From positions 4,344 to 68,343 of the forward strand of contig JANOQW010000007.1 of NCBI GenBank assembly GCA_031422335.1: a DNA stretch of 64,000 nucleotides, in the 5' to 3' direction. Below are positions 1 through 10,200 of this stretch, in pieces. The notes under the pieces were generated by a model. It did no database searches. It was not told the origin of the DNA and was given only the letters and a program-made list of their open reading frames with translations. The translations under genes were made by a program, and so were the position numbers. Each line of letters starts with the position of its first letter. The first letter of the stretch is position 1. This DNA comes from Methylotenera_A sp031422335 (lineage in GTDB: Bacteria > Pseudomonadota > Gammaproteobacteria > Burkholderiales > Methylophilaceae).

Positions 1-2
1 TA

Positions 3-365
3 GTCACAATAAAGAAAATTTTAGCCATTAGCCTAGTTTTTGGCTTGTTTAGCGCTGGCCAAGCGTTTGCGGCTGGCAAAACTTATACGGAAGATGAATT
101 TTTAACTAATTTTAGTGGAAAAACAAAAAAAGCCATTACGGCTAAGTTAGGTAAACCAACTAAAACAGCATTATCTGTTAAACCTAGCAATGCAGGACAG
201 GTGACTGGTAAAAACTTAGATAAAAAGAATAGCAAACCAGTAAAGGTAGAGATGTGGTATTACGGTAATGTCGTCAAGTATGATAAAAAACGCACTTACA
301 AAGAAACTGAGCTTACTTTTGTGAACGACCGTGTGATGAATATTGCATTTTTTAATAACAGGTAA
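3..365 (+). CDS. Exported small protein, BamE/SmpA-like fold, 5' partial
   Basis: The open frame enters from before the window: codons from position 3 read VTIKKILAISLVFGLFSAG, a typical Sec signal peptide ending near AFA-AG, so the start codon lies upstream. The mature part is about 100 residues and lysine-rich. Its pattern (KKAITAKLGKPTK early, then VEMWYYGN, then a hydrophobic strand LTFVNDRVMNIAFF) resembles small SmpA/OmlA-fold envelope proteins. That assignment is motif-level only, and no function is claimed. A terminator hairpin follows the stop codon, so this is the last gene of a plus-strand unit. Confidence 0.6.
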   Translation, partial: VTIKKILAISLVFGLFSAGQAFAAGKTYTEDEFLTNFSGKTKKAITAKLGKPTKTALSVKPSNAGQVTGKNLDKKNSKPVKVEMWYYGNVVKYDKKRTYKETELTFVNDRVMNIAFFNNR

Positions 366-390
366 TTTAATAGGTATGTAATTGATTTAA

Positions 391-420
391 ATAGCCGAGA
401 TTCAAACCTCGGCTATTTCT
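391..420 (+). terminator. Intrinsic terminator after the first gene
   Basis: Perfect 9-bp stem ATAGCCGAG / CTCGGCTAT with an 8-nt loop, followed by TTCT. It lies between the converging 3' ends of the partial gene and the DoxX gene and may act in both directions. Confidence 0.7.
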
Positions 421-482
421 AATCTAATTTACTTCGCATAATGTATATTATGTTAAATTAAATATGCGCCTACCTGCAATAC

Positions 483-995
483 TTACTTTAATGTGAATTT
501 ATGCAACCAGTAATCCACGCTTAACTTGCCTGCTCCGCTGAACAATAATGGCAATAGCATCAATAAGAATAATAACGGCAATTTGTAGTTACCGAAGCCA
601 TCGCCTGCCTTATCTGTAATGCGATAGCCTGTGAGCAATTCAGATAAGGTACTCCAATCCGCTGGCCAGTGCACGGCTGCGATTGCCACAATGGTCAGTA
701 TGATAAGTGATAGCGAAAAAAATCGTGTGGCAATGCCAAAGGCTAAGGCAAAGGCACCAATGATTTCAAACCATGTAGCTATGCCCCAGCTAAGGTCTGG
801 CGGCAACAAACTGAAGGGAAATGGAAAGCTAATGTCGGCAAACCAATTGCTACCATTTAGCTTTTCTAAGCCTGCCTCACCAAATTCCCACGCCAATATT
901 GACCGTAATAAAAAGTGCGGTAACCATTCGCCTAATTGGTTGAGTTTGCTGATAGTTAATTGGTGATACTCTGTAAATTGACTAGCTGAAAACAT
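483..995 (-). CDS. DoxX family integral membrane protein
   Basis: 170 residues with about four hydrophobic segments. It has the DoxX pattern: an early LLRSILAWEFGEAGLEKL amphipathic/membrane segment, IATWFEIIGAFALAFGIATR in the middle, and a C-terminal hydrophobic helix LPLLFLLMLLPLLFSGAGK. DoxX-like proteins sit in the cytoplasmic membrane and have been linked to redox or sulfur chemistry, but most have no defined reaction and none is assigned here. It is the last gene before the convergent terminator. The ATG start is preceded by GGGAGTC-type purine-rich sequence. Confidence 0.75.
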   Translation of the reverse strand: MFSASQFTEYHQLTISKLNQLGEWLPHFLLRSILAWEFGEAGLEKLNGSNWFADISFPFPFSLLPPDLSWGIATWFEIIGAFALAFGIATRFFSLSLIILTIVAIAAVHWPADWSTLSELLTGYRITDKAGDGFGNYKLPLLFLLMLLPLLFSGAGKLSVDYWLHKFTLK

Positions 996-1058
996 ATTAA
1001 GACTCCCGTATCGTTATAGTATGTAATGATTGGTCGCCTAAAAAGCTTAAGCCTTACA

Positions 1059-1670
1059 CTAATTTAGTTTTACGGCTGCATTAATATTCATTTTATATTT
1101 GTAGTAAACACGAATACCTAACAACAAAATGAGCACAGCAGCGTAGTATATTGGCTCGGTTAAATCTTTTTTGACCAACATCCAATAATGTACTACAGCC
1201 AAAATAGCAATGACATAAACCAATTGATGTAGTTTTTTCCACTTGGTTTTTAAGCGTTTGATCATGTAGCTGTTTGATGTAACCGCTAATGGAATGGTCA
1301 GTAAAAATGCAGCAAACCCAACTAAAATACGTGGGTGCTCAGTTACATCAATTAATAATTCATCCCAAAGAAAAGCAAAATCTAGCCAAACATAAGTGGT
1401 GATATGCAAGCAGGCATAAAAAAACATAAATAGCCCAAGCATACGCCGCAATTGAATTTGCCATAGCTGCCCTGTTAATAAGCGGATTGGCGTCATACTT
1501 AAGGTAATCAGCAAAAAAACCAATGCCCAAGTACCAGTGGAATGCTCGACAAACTCAATGGGGTTAGCCCCTAAATCATCGTTAAAACCCAGCCAAAACA
1601 AGCGCACAAGTGGCAGTAAAGCAAGCAGCCACACGGCTGCCTTAATGTAAACAATTTGTTGTTTGTTCAT
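1059..1670 (-). CDS. msrQ: MsrQ, heme-binding membrane subunit of the MsrPQ methionine sulfoxide reductase
   Basis: 203 residues, about six transmembrane helices, ferric-reductase-like. MsrQ carries electrons from the quinone pool or flavin to periplasmic MsrP, which repairs oxidised methionines in envelope proteins. Histidines in the helix segments (LHITTYVWLDFAF, LHQLVYVIAILAVVHYWML) are candidate heme ligands. It lies 12 bp downstream of msrP on the same strand, the usual operon order. Length matches the family. Confidence 0.93.
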   Translation of the reverse strand: MNKQQIVYIKAAVWLLALLPLVRLFWLGFNDDLGANPIEFVEHSTGTWALVFLLITLSMTPIRLLTGQLWQIQLRRMLGLFMFFYACLHITTYVWLDFAFLWDELLIDVTEHPRILVGFAAFLLTIPLAVTSNSYMIKRLKTKWKKLHQLVYVIAILAVVHYWMLVKKDLTEPIYYAAVLILLLGIRVYYKYKMNINAAVKLN

Positions 1671-1682
1671 TATTGCATCTAA

Positions 1683-2747
1683 TTAAAAGTTATTAAATAA
1701 GTCCATACCAGCGTACATCTGCCCTACCTGCTCGCTATAACCGTTAAACATTTTGGTTTTAATACGACCGCCGAACAAGCCCGCACCTATTGGCTTTTCA
1801 GACGACTGTGTCCAACGTGGATGATCTACCTCGGGGTTTACATTGGCATAAAAGCCATATTCGCTAGGGCCAGATTTAGCCCAAGTGGTTAATGGCATTT
1901 TTTCTACAAATCTAATTTTAACGATTGATTTTCCACCTTTAAAGCCATATTTCCACGGCATGACTAATCTAGCAGGCGCACCATTTTGATTTTGCAATAA
2001 CTCGCCGTACAAGCCCACCGCTAGTAGTGTCAATGGATTCATCGCTTCATCCATACGCAAGCCTTCGGTATAGGGCCAATCGAGAATAGGTGAATTTACG
2101 CCCGGCATGGTTTTAGCATCGTTAGCAGAGATAAATTCAATATACTTGGCGTTACCCGTCGGTTCTGCCCATTTCACCAAGCTAGCTAAGGGCAAGCCTA
2201 GCCATGGCACTACCATCGACCACGCTTCAACACAGCGATGACGATAAATGCGTTCTTCTAGTGGTGCTAGTTTCATCAGATCTTCTATGCTGATGGTTTT
2301 GGCTTTTTTTACTTCGCCTTCTATACTTATTGCCCAAGGACGTGCTTTAAATTGTGATGAATATTTGGCTGGGTCAGATTTATCGGTACCGAATTCATAA
2401 TAATTATTATAAGTTGTCACATCCTCGTATTTAGTCAGCTTTTCGCCAGCACCATAAGCAGTTTTTTTGTAGCCCGCTATTTTTATGCGACTGCCAGGTT
2501 TAATGGCAATTTTTTCTGCCTTTGCAGACGCATTAGCCCGCCCTAGCAAGCGCGCATCACCTTCAGTAGTTCCGCCGCTAACTGCGGCTGCACGCACCTT
2601 GGCGGATAACAATAGCGCAGAACCAGCAGCCAAGCCAAAGCCAGCAGCTTTTATGAAGCTGCGACGGTGATCAAACACCTCGCGAGTAGTAATTTCTGAA
2701 GGTTGAATATTGCTAGGGTTAATCGCTGATTTATTTAGAATAATCAT
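1683..2747 (-). CDS. msrP: MsrP, periplasmic molybdopterin methionine sulfoxide reductase
   Basis: 354 residues. A twin-arginine signal (RRSFIK at residues 28-33) with hydrophobic stretch and an AKVRAAA cleavage region indicates Tat export of a folded Mo-cofactor enzyme. The sulfite-oxidase-type molybdopterin fold shows YRHRCVEAWSM, whose Cys172 is the expected Mo ligand. MsrP reduces free and protein-bound methionine sulfoxide in the periplasm using electrons from MsrQ, encoded immediately downstream. The N-terminus before the RR motif is slightly long. An internal Met start is not obvious. Confidence 0.95.
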   Translation of the reverse strand: MIILNKSAINPSNIQPSEITTREVFDHRRSFIKAAGFGLAAGSALLLSAKVRAAAVSGGTTEGDARLLGRANASAKAEKIAIKPGSRIKIAGYKKTAYGAGEKLTKYEDVTTYNNYYEFGTDKSDPAKYSSQFKARPWAISIEGEVKKAKTISIEDLMKLAPLEERIYRHRCVEAWSMVVPWLGLPLASLVKWAEPTGNAKYIEFISANDAKTMPGVNSPILDWPYTEGLRMDEAMNPLTLLAVGLYGELLQNQNGAPARLVMPWKYGFKGGKSIVKIRFVEKMPLTTWAKSGPSEYGFYANVNPEVDHPRWTQSSEKPIGAGLFGGRIKTKMFNGYSEQVGQMYAGMDLFNNF

Positions 2748-2831
2748 ATACTTGCCTTTTTAAAATTTATTACTACTCAGCTTAGTCGCGCATTAAAAGC
2801 AAAACTTACACTTTATTTTAACTATAAAGCT

Positions 2832-3764
2832 TTAATTACTCAGCTTTTTAAGCGAGGCTTCAATCTCGGCGGCTAAATCAGTCTCTCCTATGCTTTTAGC
2901 CATAGTTGATGCATCGGCTAGCATGACTTTTGCGCCAGCTGTGTCGCCCGTGGCCGCTTTATTACGCGCCAAGCCAAAATTAGCAACAGTTTCATAATAT
3001 GCGCTACCGTTATTTTTGCTAAACTTAAGCAGTTTGGCATAGGTATTTTCAGCGGCTGGATAATCTTTTGCCAACTCGTAAACACGGCCAAGTGCCACGC
3101 TGGCATTGGCATATTGCTCGCGCGTACCCGATTTGTCATGCATTAGCGTGGCTTTTAATTGGTATTCAATCGCTTCATTATTTTTGCCAAGCGCGCTGTA
3201 GGTGGCACCCAAACGCTCGAAGTCGTCGGCGCGTTCGTTATCATTCATGGCCAATTTACTGGCAGCTATATAGCTAGCCAATGCTGCATTTAAATCTTTA
3301 TTTTGCGTATGTGCATCGCCAATTAGTTGCAAATTCACCCGTTTATATTTACCCATGTGTTTTTCAGTATCACAAATTTTAATGCTGGTCTCGTAACTGG
3401 CAATTGCCTCGCTAAATTTAGCGTTATTTCTGTGTAAATTACCAATAAAAATATGCGTCAAAATCTGCTCAAAGCCAGGCTGAGATTGCTTTTCAGCCAT
3501 TTGTAGTGCATTTAGCGCATCGTCATACTTGCCAAGTGAGCCTAGCGCCCTGCTCTTACACAACAAACCATCGCGATTGTTGCTTTGCAGCTTTAAAATT
3601 TCCTCTGCGCTAGTTAATGCACTGTTTGCATCGGCTTTATTCAGTGCGGCATTGCAGACAGAGACTTTATCTGTTAGCGAGTCTGCATTAGCATTAAAAC
3701 TTAATAAAAACAATGCTGTAAATGCAGAAATTAAAGTAGTTTGTATAATATTGTTATGCTTCAT
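2832..3764 (-). CDS. Exported TPR-repeat protein
   Basis: 310 residues. An N-terminal Sec signal (IIQTTLISAFTALFLLSFNANA) precedes a run of tetratricopeptide-like helices: SRALGSLGKYDDALNALQMAEK, IFIGNLHRNNAKFSEAIASYE, LGATYSALGKNNEAIEYQLKA and VALGRVYELAKDYPAAENTYAKL. It is probably a periplasmic scaffold, and no enzymatic motif is seen. It is followed on the same strand by msrPQ, but an 84-bp gap makes co-transcription uncertain. Function unknown. Confidence 0.75.
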   Translation of the reverse strand: MKHNNIIQTTLISAFTALFLLSFNANADSLTDKVSVCNAALNKADANSALTSAEEILKLQSNNRDGLLCKSRALGSLGKYDDALNALQMAEKQSQPGFEQILTHIFIGNLHRNNAKFSEAIASYETSIKICDTEKHMGKYKRVNLQLIGDAHTQNKDLNAALASYIAASKLAMNDNERADDFERLGATYSALGKNNEAIEYQLKATLMHDKSGTREQYANASVALGRVYELAKDYPAAENTYAKLLKFSKNNGSAYYETVANFGLARNKAATGDTAGAKVMLADASTMAKSIGETDLAAEIEASLKKLSN

Positions 3765-3817
3765 TTGTCATTAAACCTATTAAAAAATTGTTCAAAAATC
3801 TTGTTAAAAAACTACAG

Positions 3818-5911
3818 TCAAAAAAGCGTTATTTGTATTTTACTTGCAACTTCTGACGTTGTTTCACTGCTTTTAGTTGCCAAACCTTCTATCAATGCCA
3901 TTAAACCTGCTTCATCAATGATTGCCACATTTAAACTTTGTGCTTTTTCTAACTTGCTGCCTGCCTCTGCGCCCGCCACAACATAGTCAGTTTTTTTAGA
4001 AACGCTACCACTCACCTTGCCGCCTGCCGCCTCTATTAAGGCTTGCGCGGCATCTCGACTTAAATTAGGCAATATGCCAGTCAGTACTAAAGTCTTACCT
4101 AACAACACGCCAGTAGCGCTTTGCTTGCCTGCAGTTTCTGGCCAATGCACGCCCAACGCTTGTATGGATGCAATCACTTCGCGATTATGTGGCTCGCCAA
4201 AAAATTGCAAAATCGATTCTGCCACAATTGGCCCTATATCATTTACTTCTAACAATGCCTCAGAAGGCGCATGGATAATGGCTTGCAGAGCACCAAAATG
4301 CGCAGCTAAATCTTTAGCGGTTGCTTCACCCACATTGCGTATGCCTAAACCATAAATAAAACGCGCTAGCGTCGTCTGTTTGCTGTGGTTCAACGCATCA
4401 ACCACGTTTTGCGCTGACTTTTGCGCCATGCGCTCTAAATTGGCCAGCGTTAGCACATCTAGCTTGTAAATGTCGTCCAAAGTTTTGACTAAATTCGCTT
4501 CTACCAACAAATCGGCCAGTTTTTCACCCAAGCCTTCAATATCTAGTGCGCGGCGGCTAGCAAAATGCGTAATGGCCTGCTTGCGCTGTGCTGGGCAAAA
4601 TAAACCACCCGTGCAACGTGCCACTGCTTCATCGGCAAGCCGCTCAATGTGTGAATCACATTCTGGGCAAAGTGTAGGCATAATGAATTGGCGTGCTTTT
4701 GCGGGGCGATTTTCTAATACCACGCTCACCACTTCAGGAATCACATCGCCCGCTCTTCTGACAATCACCGTATCGCCGATGCGAATATCTTTACGGCGCA
4801 TTTCATCTTCGTTGTGCAAAGTAGCATTGGTTACATTAACACCGCCAACAAACACACTTTTAAGGCGTGCCACGGGCGTAATAGCGCCTGTGCGGCCCAC
4901 TTGCACGGTAATATCTTCAACAACCGTTGTGGCCTCTTCTGCAGGATATTTGTGCGCAACAGCCCAGCGTGGCGCGCGCGAAACAAACCCCAACTCGTTT
5001 TGTTGCGTAAAATTGTTGACTTTATACACCACACCATCAATCTCAAACGGCAAGCTGGCGCGCTTAGCACCTATGTTGGCGTAATACTCTTGCAAGCCCG
5101 CTGCGCCTTGCTTAACGGTACGCAAGTCGCTCACTGGAAAACGCAATTCAGCTAAATAATCCATCGCTTCAGCATGTGATGCCTTGGCAGGTGCGCCGAT
5201 ATTGCCTCGCGCTATTAATTCTCCTAGGCCATAGGCAAAAAAGTGTAGCGGCCGTGTGGCGGTGATTTGTGGGTCTAGCTGACGCAAGCTGCCTGCAGCT
5301 GCATTGCGTGGGTTGGCAAATAACTTACCGCCCTGCTTTTCTTGCGCCATATTTAAGCGCTCAAAATCTTTTTTAAGCATCAGCACCTCGCCACGCACTT
5401 CGAGCAATTGCGGTGGATTTGGTGTAATTAGACGCGTTGGAATTGCCCGAATAGTGCGTAAATTATGCGTGACATTCTCGCCCGTGTAGCCATCACCGCG
5501 CGTCGCGCCTTGCACAAACAGGCCGTTTTCATAAGTAAGCGTAATCGCCAAGCCGTCAAATTTTGGCTCAACCGCGTACTCAACACTTTCCATGCCCAAA
5601 CCTTCGCGAATGCGCTTATCAAACGCCAACAACTCATCATCGCCAAACGCGTTATTCAGCGATAACATGGCTTGGCGGTGAGTGATGCTTTCAAACGCAC
5701 TTAAGGCGTTGCCGCCAACACGTTGCGTGGGCGAATCTGGCGTAATGAGTTGTGGGAATTGTGTTTCTAAATCGACCAACTGGCGATACACACCATCGTA
5801 TTCGCTGTCAGAAACAGTGGGTGCATCCAGCACGTAATACTGGTAATCGTGCTGAGAAATTTGTAATCTAAGCTGGGATATTTGCTGGCGTGCTGCTTCC
5901 AAATCAAGCAT
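3818..5911 (-). CDS. ligA: NAD-dependent DNA ligase LigA
   Basis: 697 residues from the ATG at 5911. The longer frame begins with TTG at 5923, crowding the zipA stop, and was not chosen. The protein seals nicks in replication and repair using NAD. Visible in order: Ia domain, adenylation KFDG (Lys117 in this numbering), OB domain, a C4 zinc finger (CPEC ... CTGGLFCP), helix-hairpin-helix repeats, and a C-terminal BRCT domain (GKTLVLTGILPNLSRDAAQ). Residues 541-549 are encoded by sequence nearly identical to a dispersed palindromic repeat (see findings). It is coupled to zipA and smc, a common betaproteobacterial order. Confidence 0.97.
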   Translation of the reverse strand: MLDLEAARQQISQLRLQISQHDYQYYVLDAPTVSDSEYDGVYRQLVDLETQFPQLITPDSPTQRVGGNALSAFESITHRQAMLSLNNAFGDDELLAFDKRIREGLGMESVEYAVEPKFDGLAITLTYENGLFVQGATRGDGYTGENVTHNLRTIRAIPTRLITPNPPQLLEVRGEVLMLKKDFERLNMAQEKQGGKLFANPRNAAAGSLRQLDPQITATRPLHFFAYGLGELIARGNIGAPAKASHAEAMDYLAELRFPVSDLRTVKQGAAGLQEYYANIGAKRASLPFEIDGVVYKVNNFTQQNELGFVSRAPRWAVAHKYPAEEATTVVEDITVQVGRTGAITPVARLKSVFVGGVNVTNATLHNEDEMRRKDIRIGDTVIVRRAGDVIPEVVSVVLENRPAKARQFIMPTLCPECDSHIERLADEAVARCTGGLFCPAQRKQAITHFASRRALDIEGLGEKLADLLVEANLVKTLDDIYKLDVLTLANLERMAQKSAQNVVDALNHSKQTTLARFIYGLGIRNVGEATAKDLAAHFGALQAIIHAPSEALLEVNDIGPIVAESILQFFGEPHNREVIASIQALGVHWPETAGKQSATGVLLGKTLVLTGILPNLSRDAAQALIEAAGGKVSGSVSKKTDYVVAGAEAGSKLEKAQSLNVAIIDEAGLMALIEGLATKSSETTSEVASKIQITLF
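4265..4291. repeat. Repeat-like core inside ligA
   Basis: 27-nt stretch identical at 25 of 27 positions to the reverse complement of the core of the repeat at 61456. It lacks the T-rich tail. It encodes ALQAIIHAP of LigA in the HhH region. Confidence 0.55.
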
Positions 5912-5926
5912 GAAAATAAACAAATA

Positions 5927-7201
5927 CTAGCTGAAAAGGCGCATGCTGCTTGGGCTGCCTGGCATCACGCCACGCGCCACCATAGTGGCATGAATCACTT
6001 TAAGCTGTTGCCTAATTTTTTCAATTTGCAAATTACCCAAAGGTTTTTGGTTGTCATCCACCAAGTTAGCATTTAGGCTAGTTGCCATTTTTTGCGCTGT
6101 AGTAATCATTTGGTTAAACACTTGCTCGCAATTATTCACTTTGGGGATTTCAATCTGCAAGGTGATACTTTTGAGCACATTACTGCGCAAGCTTTCTGCG
6201 GTAAATGGTACGTTATTGGTATCAATCGCGGTAAATAAAACGGCATCGTTGGCATAACAGTAAAACTTACCATCGTCTTTTAGCAACATGCCGTTAGCCT
6301 CAGCCAGGCCTTTAAATTTGGTGCCATGAATCGCCGCATCGCCTTGTGCAATATGTACGCTCACCATCTGATCGACTTCAATGCAGAACTGGTCTAGCTC
6401 TATGGCACGCTGCAATGCATCGCCGCTACCCTGCCACTCTACATGCGCATTCAAACTCAAACCTGCATCTTCCACCGCAAACTGAAATTTATTCAGTAGA
6501 TTTTTAGCCACTGGGCCACCGCGATCGGCCAGCTGCAAGCTACAAGCCACTTGTTTAAAGGCGTTTGAGCTAGTCGTATCAATATCTTGCCATTTATCAT
6601 GCTGGTCTAGCCCATGTAGCGTGCTAGGCAGTGAAATGTGCCCTAAAGACTCTTTTAAGGTAGTTAAATCTTGGCTATGAATATTTTTGTTGGCATATAA
6701 AATAGCGGTTAAATCAATTTGCGGATGCGCTGAATCGGGTAAATTGACTTGCGCTGCTTGAATTTTTTCGTGCAACACCGCTTTTACAATCGGCTCTGCC
6801 ATTTGCTGCTCAGCTGCTAACTCTGCTTCCAATTCTTCTTCAGCCGCTTCATTAGAAGAAACTAAAATTTGTGCTTCTACATAGTTATCTGCTTGCGCTT
6901 GCTCTACTTGTGCCTGCTCTGCCTTGGCTGATTCAAATTCGTCATCTGCAATCCGCATCTCGCCTGGAACAGTGTGCTGCATAAATTGCTTAGATTTCTC
7001 TGTTACTTCCGCCAATTCTTTATCGATCACATAGGCATCGGTATTGATGTGAAAATCATCCGCCAGCACATCTTTTTGCGGCACAATAAAATCACTGCTA
7101 ACCTGCTTGCGCAGTTTTTTCTCTTGCAGCCAGTTGTAAGCCAGCACGCTGCCAATAATAATGGCGCCCAAAATAATTAATGCTAATTGCAAATCAGACA
7201 T
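5927..7201 (-). CDS. zipA: ZipA-like cell division protein
   Basis: 424 residues. One N-terminal transmembrane helix (LQLALIILGAIIIGSVLAYNWL) is followed by basic residues, then an Ala/Glu/Gln-rich acidic linker (about residues 70-150), then a C-terminal ZipA-type FtsZ-binding domain (VACSLQLADRGGPVAKNLLNKFQFAVEDAGLSLNAH onward). ZipA tethers FtsZ to the membrane at the division site. It lies between smc and ligA on the same strand, the order in which ZipA-domain proteins are commonly found in betaproteobacteria. Confidence 0.88.
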   Translation of the reverse strand: MSDLQLALIILGAIIIGSVLAYNWLQEKKLRKQVSSDFIVPQKDVLADDFHINTDAYVIDKELAEVTEKSKQFMQHTVPGEMRIADDEFESAKAEQAQVEQAQADNYVEAQILVSSNEAAEEELEAELAAEQQMAEPIVKAVLHEKIQAAQVNLPDSAHPQIDLTAILYANKNIHSQDLTTLKESLGHISLPSTLHGLDQHDKWQDIDTTSSNAFKQVACSLQLADRGGPVAKNLLNKFQFAVEDAGLSLNAHVEWQGSGDALQRAIELDQFCIEVDQMVSVHIAQGDAAIHGTKFKGLAEANGMLLKDDGKFYCYANDAVLFTAIDTNNVPFTAESLRSNVLKSITLQIEIPKVNNCEQVFNQMITTAQKMATSLNANLVDDNQKPLGNLQIEKIRQQLKVIHATMVARGVMPGSPSSMRLFS

Positions 7202-7278
7202 AGGGTTATTCTACTTCTAAATGTATTCTTGTTTTCATTTTAAAAGCATTTGCTTGAAATACGATTAAGCCTGTCATT

Positions 7279-10200
7279 CTATTCAGTTTGTAGTTCTAGC
7301 GCTGCTTCAATATCCACATCCACTATACGCGAAACACCAGATTCTTGCATGGTAACACCAATCAATTGCTGTGCCATTTCCATGGTGATTTTATTGTGCG
7401 AAACAAATAAAAACTGTGTTTTTTCGCTCATTTTCTTTACCATGCTGCAAAAACGCTCAGTATTGCTGTCATCCAGTGGTGCATCCACCTCGTCCATCAG
7501 GCAAAATGGTGCAGGGTTTAACCTAAATAACGCGAATACCAAGGCGATTGCTGTCAGTGCTTTTTCACCACCGGATAATAGTTGAATCGTGGTATTTTTT
7601 TTGCCTGGCGGCTGCGCGAATACTTGCAAACCTGTATCTAAAATTTCGTCGCCAAGCAGCTCCAACTTAGCTTGGCCACCGCCAAACAGCGTGGCAAATA
7701 GCTCGCCAAAATGTTGGTTGGCGGTATTAAAGGTGTGCATCAATTTATCGCGCGTTTCACGGTCAATCTTCTTAATCGCATCTTCCAGGGTTTCGGTGGC
7801 TTGCGTTAAGTCTAGCATTTGGCTGTCGAGATAAGTTTTACGCTCGGTTTCACTGGCCAGCTCTTGAATCGCGGCTAAATTCACCGCGCCCAATTCCTCA
7901 ATGTCTTGCTGTAATTGCATGGTTTTACGCACTAAATCACTCGCTTTGGCGTTTTCGGCCAAGCCTGCAGCTAAGTCTTGCTCATTTTGGCCATTATCCA
8001 GCAAACCAGATTGGCATTGCTCAAAATACAAGCGCGATTCTTGCTCTTTTAGGCGGCTTTGCTCTACGTTATCACGCAGTGGGTGTAATTGCTGCTCGTG
8101 CGTCATGCGTTCGCGCTCTAGCGCTTGCATCTGTGTTTCAGCCTCAGCCAAACGATTACGCGACCCTGCCAACGCGGTTTCGCGCAATTGTTTGCAATCT
8201 ATGGCTAGGCTCAAATTAGTTTTAAGCGTTTCCATTGGCGTGAGTTTTAAAGTGGCTTCTGCCTCTGTTTGGTGCAATAAAAAAGCACTTTTTTCTTCAT
8301 TATTTACATTGATTTTATTGTTTAATTCATTGATATTATTAATAATAATTTTTTTATTAAATTCAGTTTCTTGATGTAATTTTTCTGCTAGTTGAATCGT
8401 ATCGCGCGAAGCTGAATACACTTGCTCTGCCTGTTGCTTGTTACTTAAGTCATTATTTTTTGCTGCTTCCAGCGCGCCCAATTGCGCTGTAATAGATTGT
8501 AAAGCTGCTTGCTTATTGACTTTGTCGGCTGTGAGCTGCATTAATTTTTCATTGCTTGTAGCAACTTCCGCTTTAATAGCGGTTTCGCGCTCTAACGCGA
8601 CGTGCTGCGCCTGTTGCAAACGCGCCAATTCTAGCTGCTGTTGATAATGCAAACTGCTGGCTATTTTGAGCTGCATATTTTCATGCTGCTGCTGCTGGCG
8701 CGCCTGCTGCAGCTTGCTTTCAGCGGTTTTAAGTGCTTCACTCACTGTGTGTAAATTTTGCTGCAAATTGGGCAGGTTTTTCTGCAATCTGTCTAATTGT
8801 TGCTGGCGCTCTAACACGCCGTGCAAACTAGAGTTTTCGCCGTAATAACTCACGCTGTGGCGGCTAAAAATGTCGCCCTGTGCATTGACCAAAATTTCGC
8901 CTAAATTAAGATGCTTAATTGCCTTCTCTGGAGCATCGCCAGGAGCCAGACTGTTTGAATCAAGCAAGTATGCGCCTGCCAGCCAATCTGCTAAAATAGA
9001 TTTTGTATCAACATCGCAATTTTTAATCACGCTAATTAAGGGTGTCAAACCTGCATTTGGTTTGTTTGAGCTCTCATTTGTAGTTGCCCTGTAGCCCAAT
9101 ACCAGCGCGGCTGGTGGCCTAGCACTTGATTCATCTTTATCCGCAATTAAAGCGTTGAGTTTCGTGCCCAACACCGCTTCTAACGCCACGCTCCAGCCCT
9201 CATCAATTTTAATTTTTTGCCACAAACGTGCGTTATTCTTTAAGCCTTTGCTACTCAGCCAATCGCCCAGCTTTCCTTCTGCATTTACCGATTGTTGCAG
9301 TTTCTGCAATGAGTGAATCTCAGCATCGGCTTGGTTAGTAGCGCGCTGTGCTTGGTTTTGTTGCTCGCGCAATTGATGCAAGCTAGCTTGCAAAGTTGCT
9401 TCGTCAGCACTTATTTTTAGCAACGCTTGCTCAATCGCCATAATGCCCTGCTGCGCTTGCTGCAATGCGTCTTCACTGGTTTTTAATTGTGCTTGGTCTG
9501 GTAATGCTAAGTTAGATAAATCTGACGTAAGTCTTTGAATACGCTGCATACTCTCCTCAATATTTTGGCTTAAATATTGAATGCTGCTCGTTTCTATTTG
9601 AATGCGCTGATTCGCTTCAATCAGCGTTTGCTGGCTTTTTTGCGCGAGTTCATTGGCAGCTTTAAGTGCCAACTCTTTTGCGGGCAGCGTTTGTTTTAGC
9701 GCCTCTAACGCGGTTTTTGCTTGTAGTTCAGCTTGCGTTGCGCTTTCTAGCTCGGTTTTTCTTTGCGTTAAATGCTGTTGAAAATCCGCGCCAGCATTGG
9801 CATTGCGCTCCAGCGATTGGCTTAATTGCGTCAATTGTTGCGCCATGCGCTCACGCGCTTCGGCGTTTTGTTTGACTTGGTTTTCTAGATTAGAAACCTC
9901 GGCATTGGCCTCGTAATACGCTGCTTGCGCGGTATTGATGCCCTCGCTCGCTGCATAATGCGCTTGGCGGCTTTGCTCCAGCTCGGCCTCACTTTTACGT
10001 AAGCTGGCCATTTGCGCCTCTAGCGCGTTGACCAGTTTTTCTACCGTTAACTTAGTTTTCTCCCAATCGCGGCTGGCATCACGTTTTTTCAGCAGCCACA
10101 ACTGGCCATCTGCTAATTTATAAGCGGCTTGCAGGGCATGATATTGCTGTGTGACTACCGCTTGTGATTCTAGCTTGGTGATTTGCTTTTGCAGCTCGCG

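Noticed and set aside
4470..5084. Long plus-strand ORFs opposite ligA, smc and the carboxylase
   Set aside because: They are antisense shadows of well-identified genes without ribosome-binding sites or known domains.
10119..10142. GGCTTGCAGGGCAT in smc resembling the repeat core
   Set aside because: Only 14 nt match, and the residues HALQAAYKL fit ordinary SMC coiled coil; chance is adequate.
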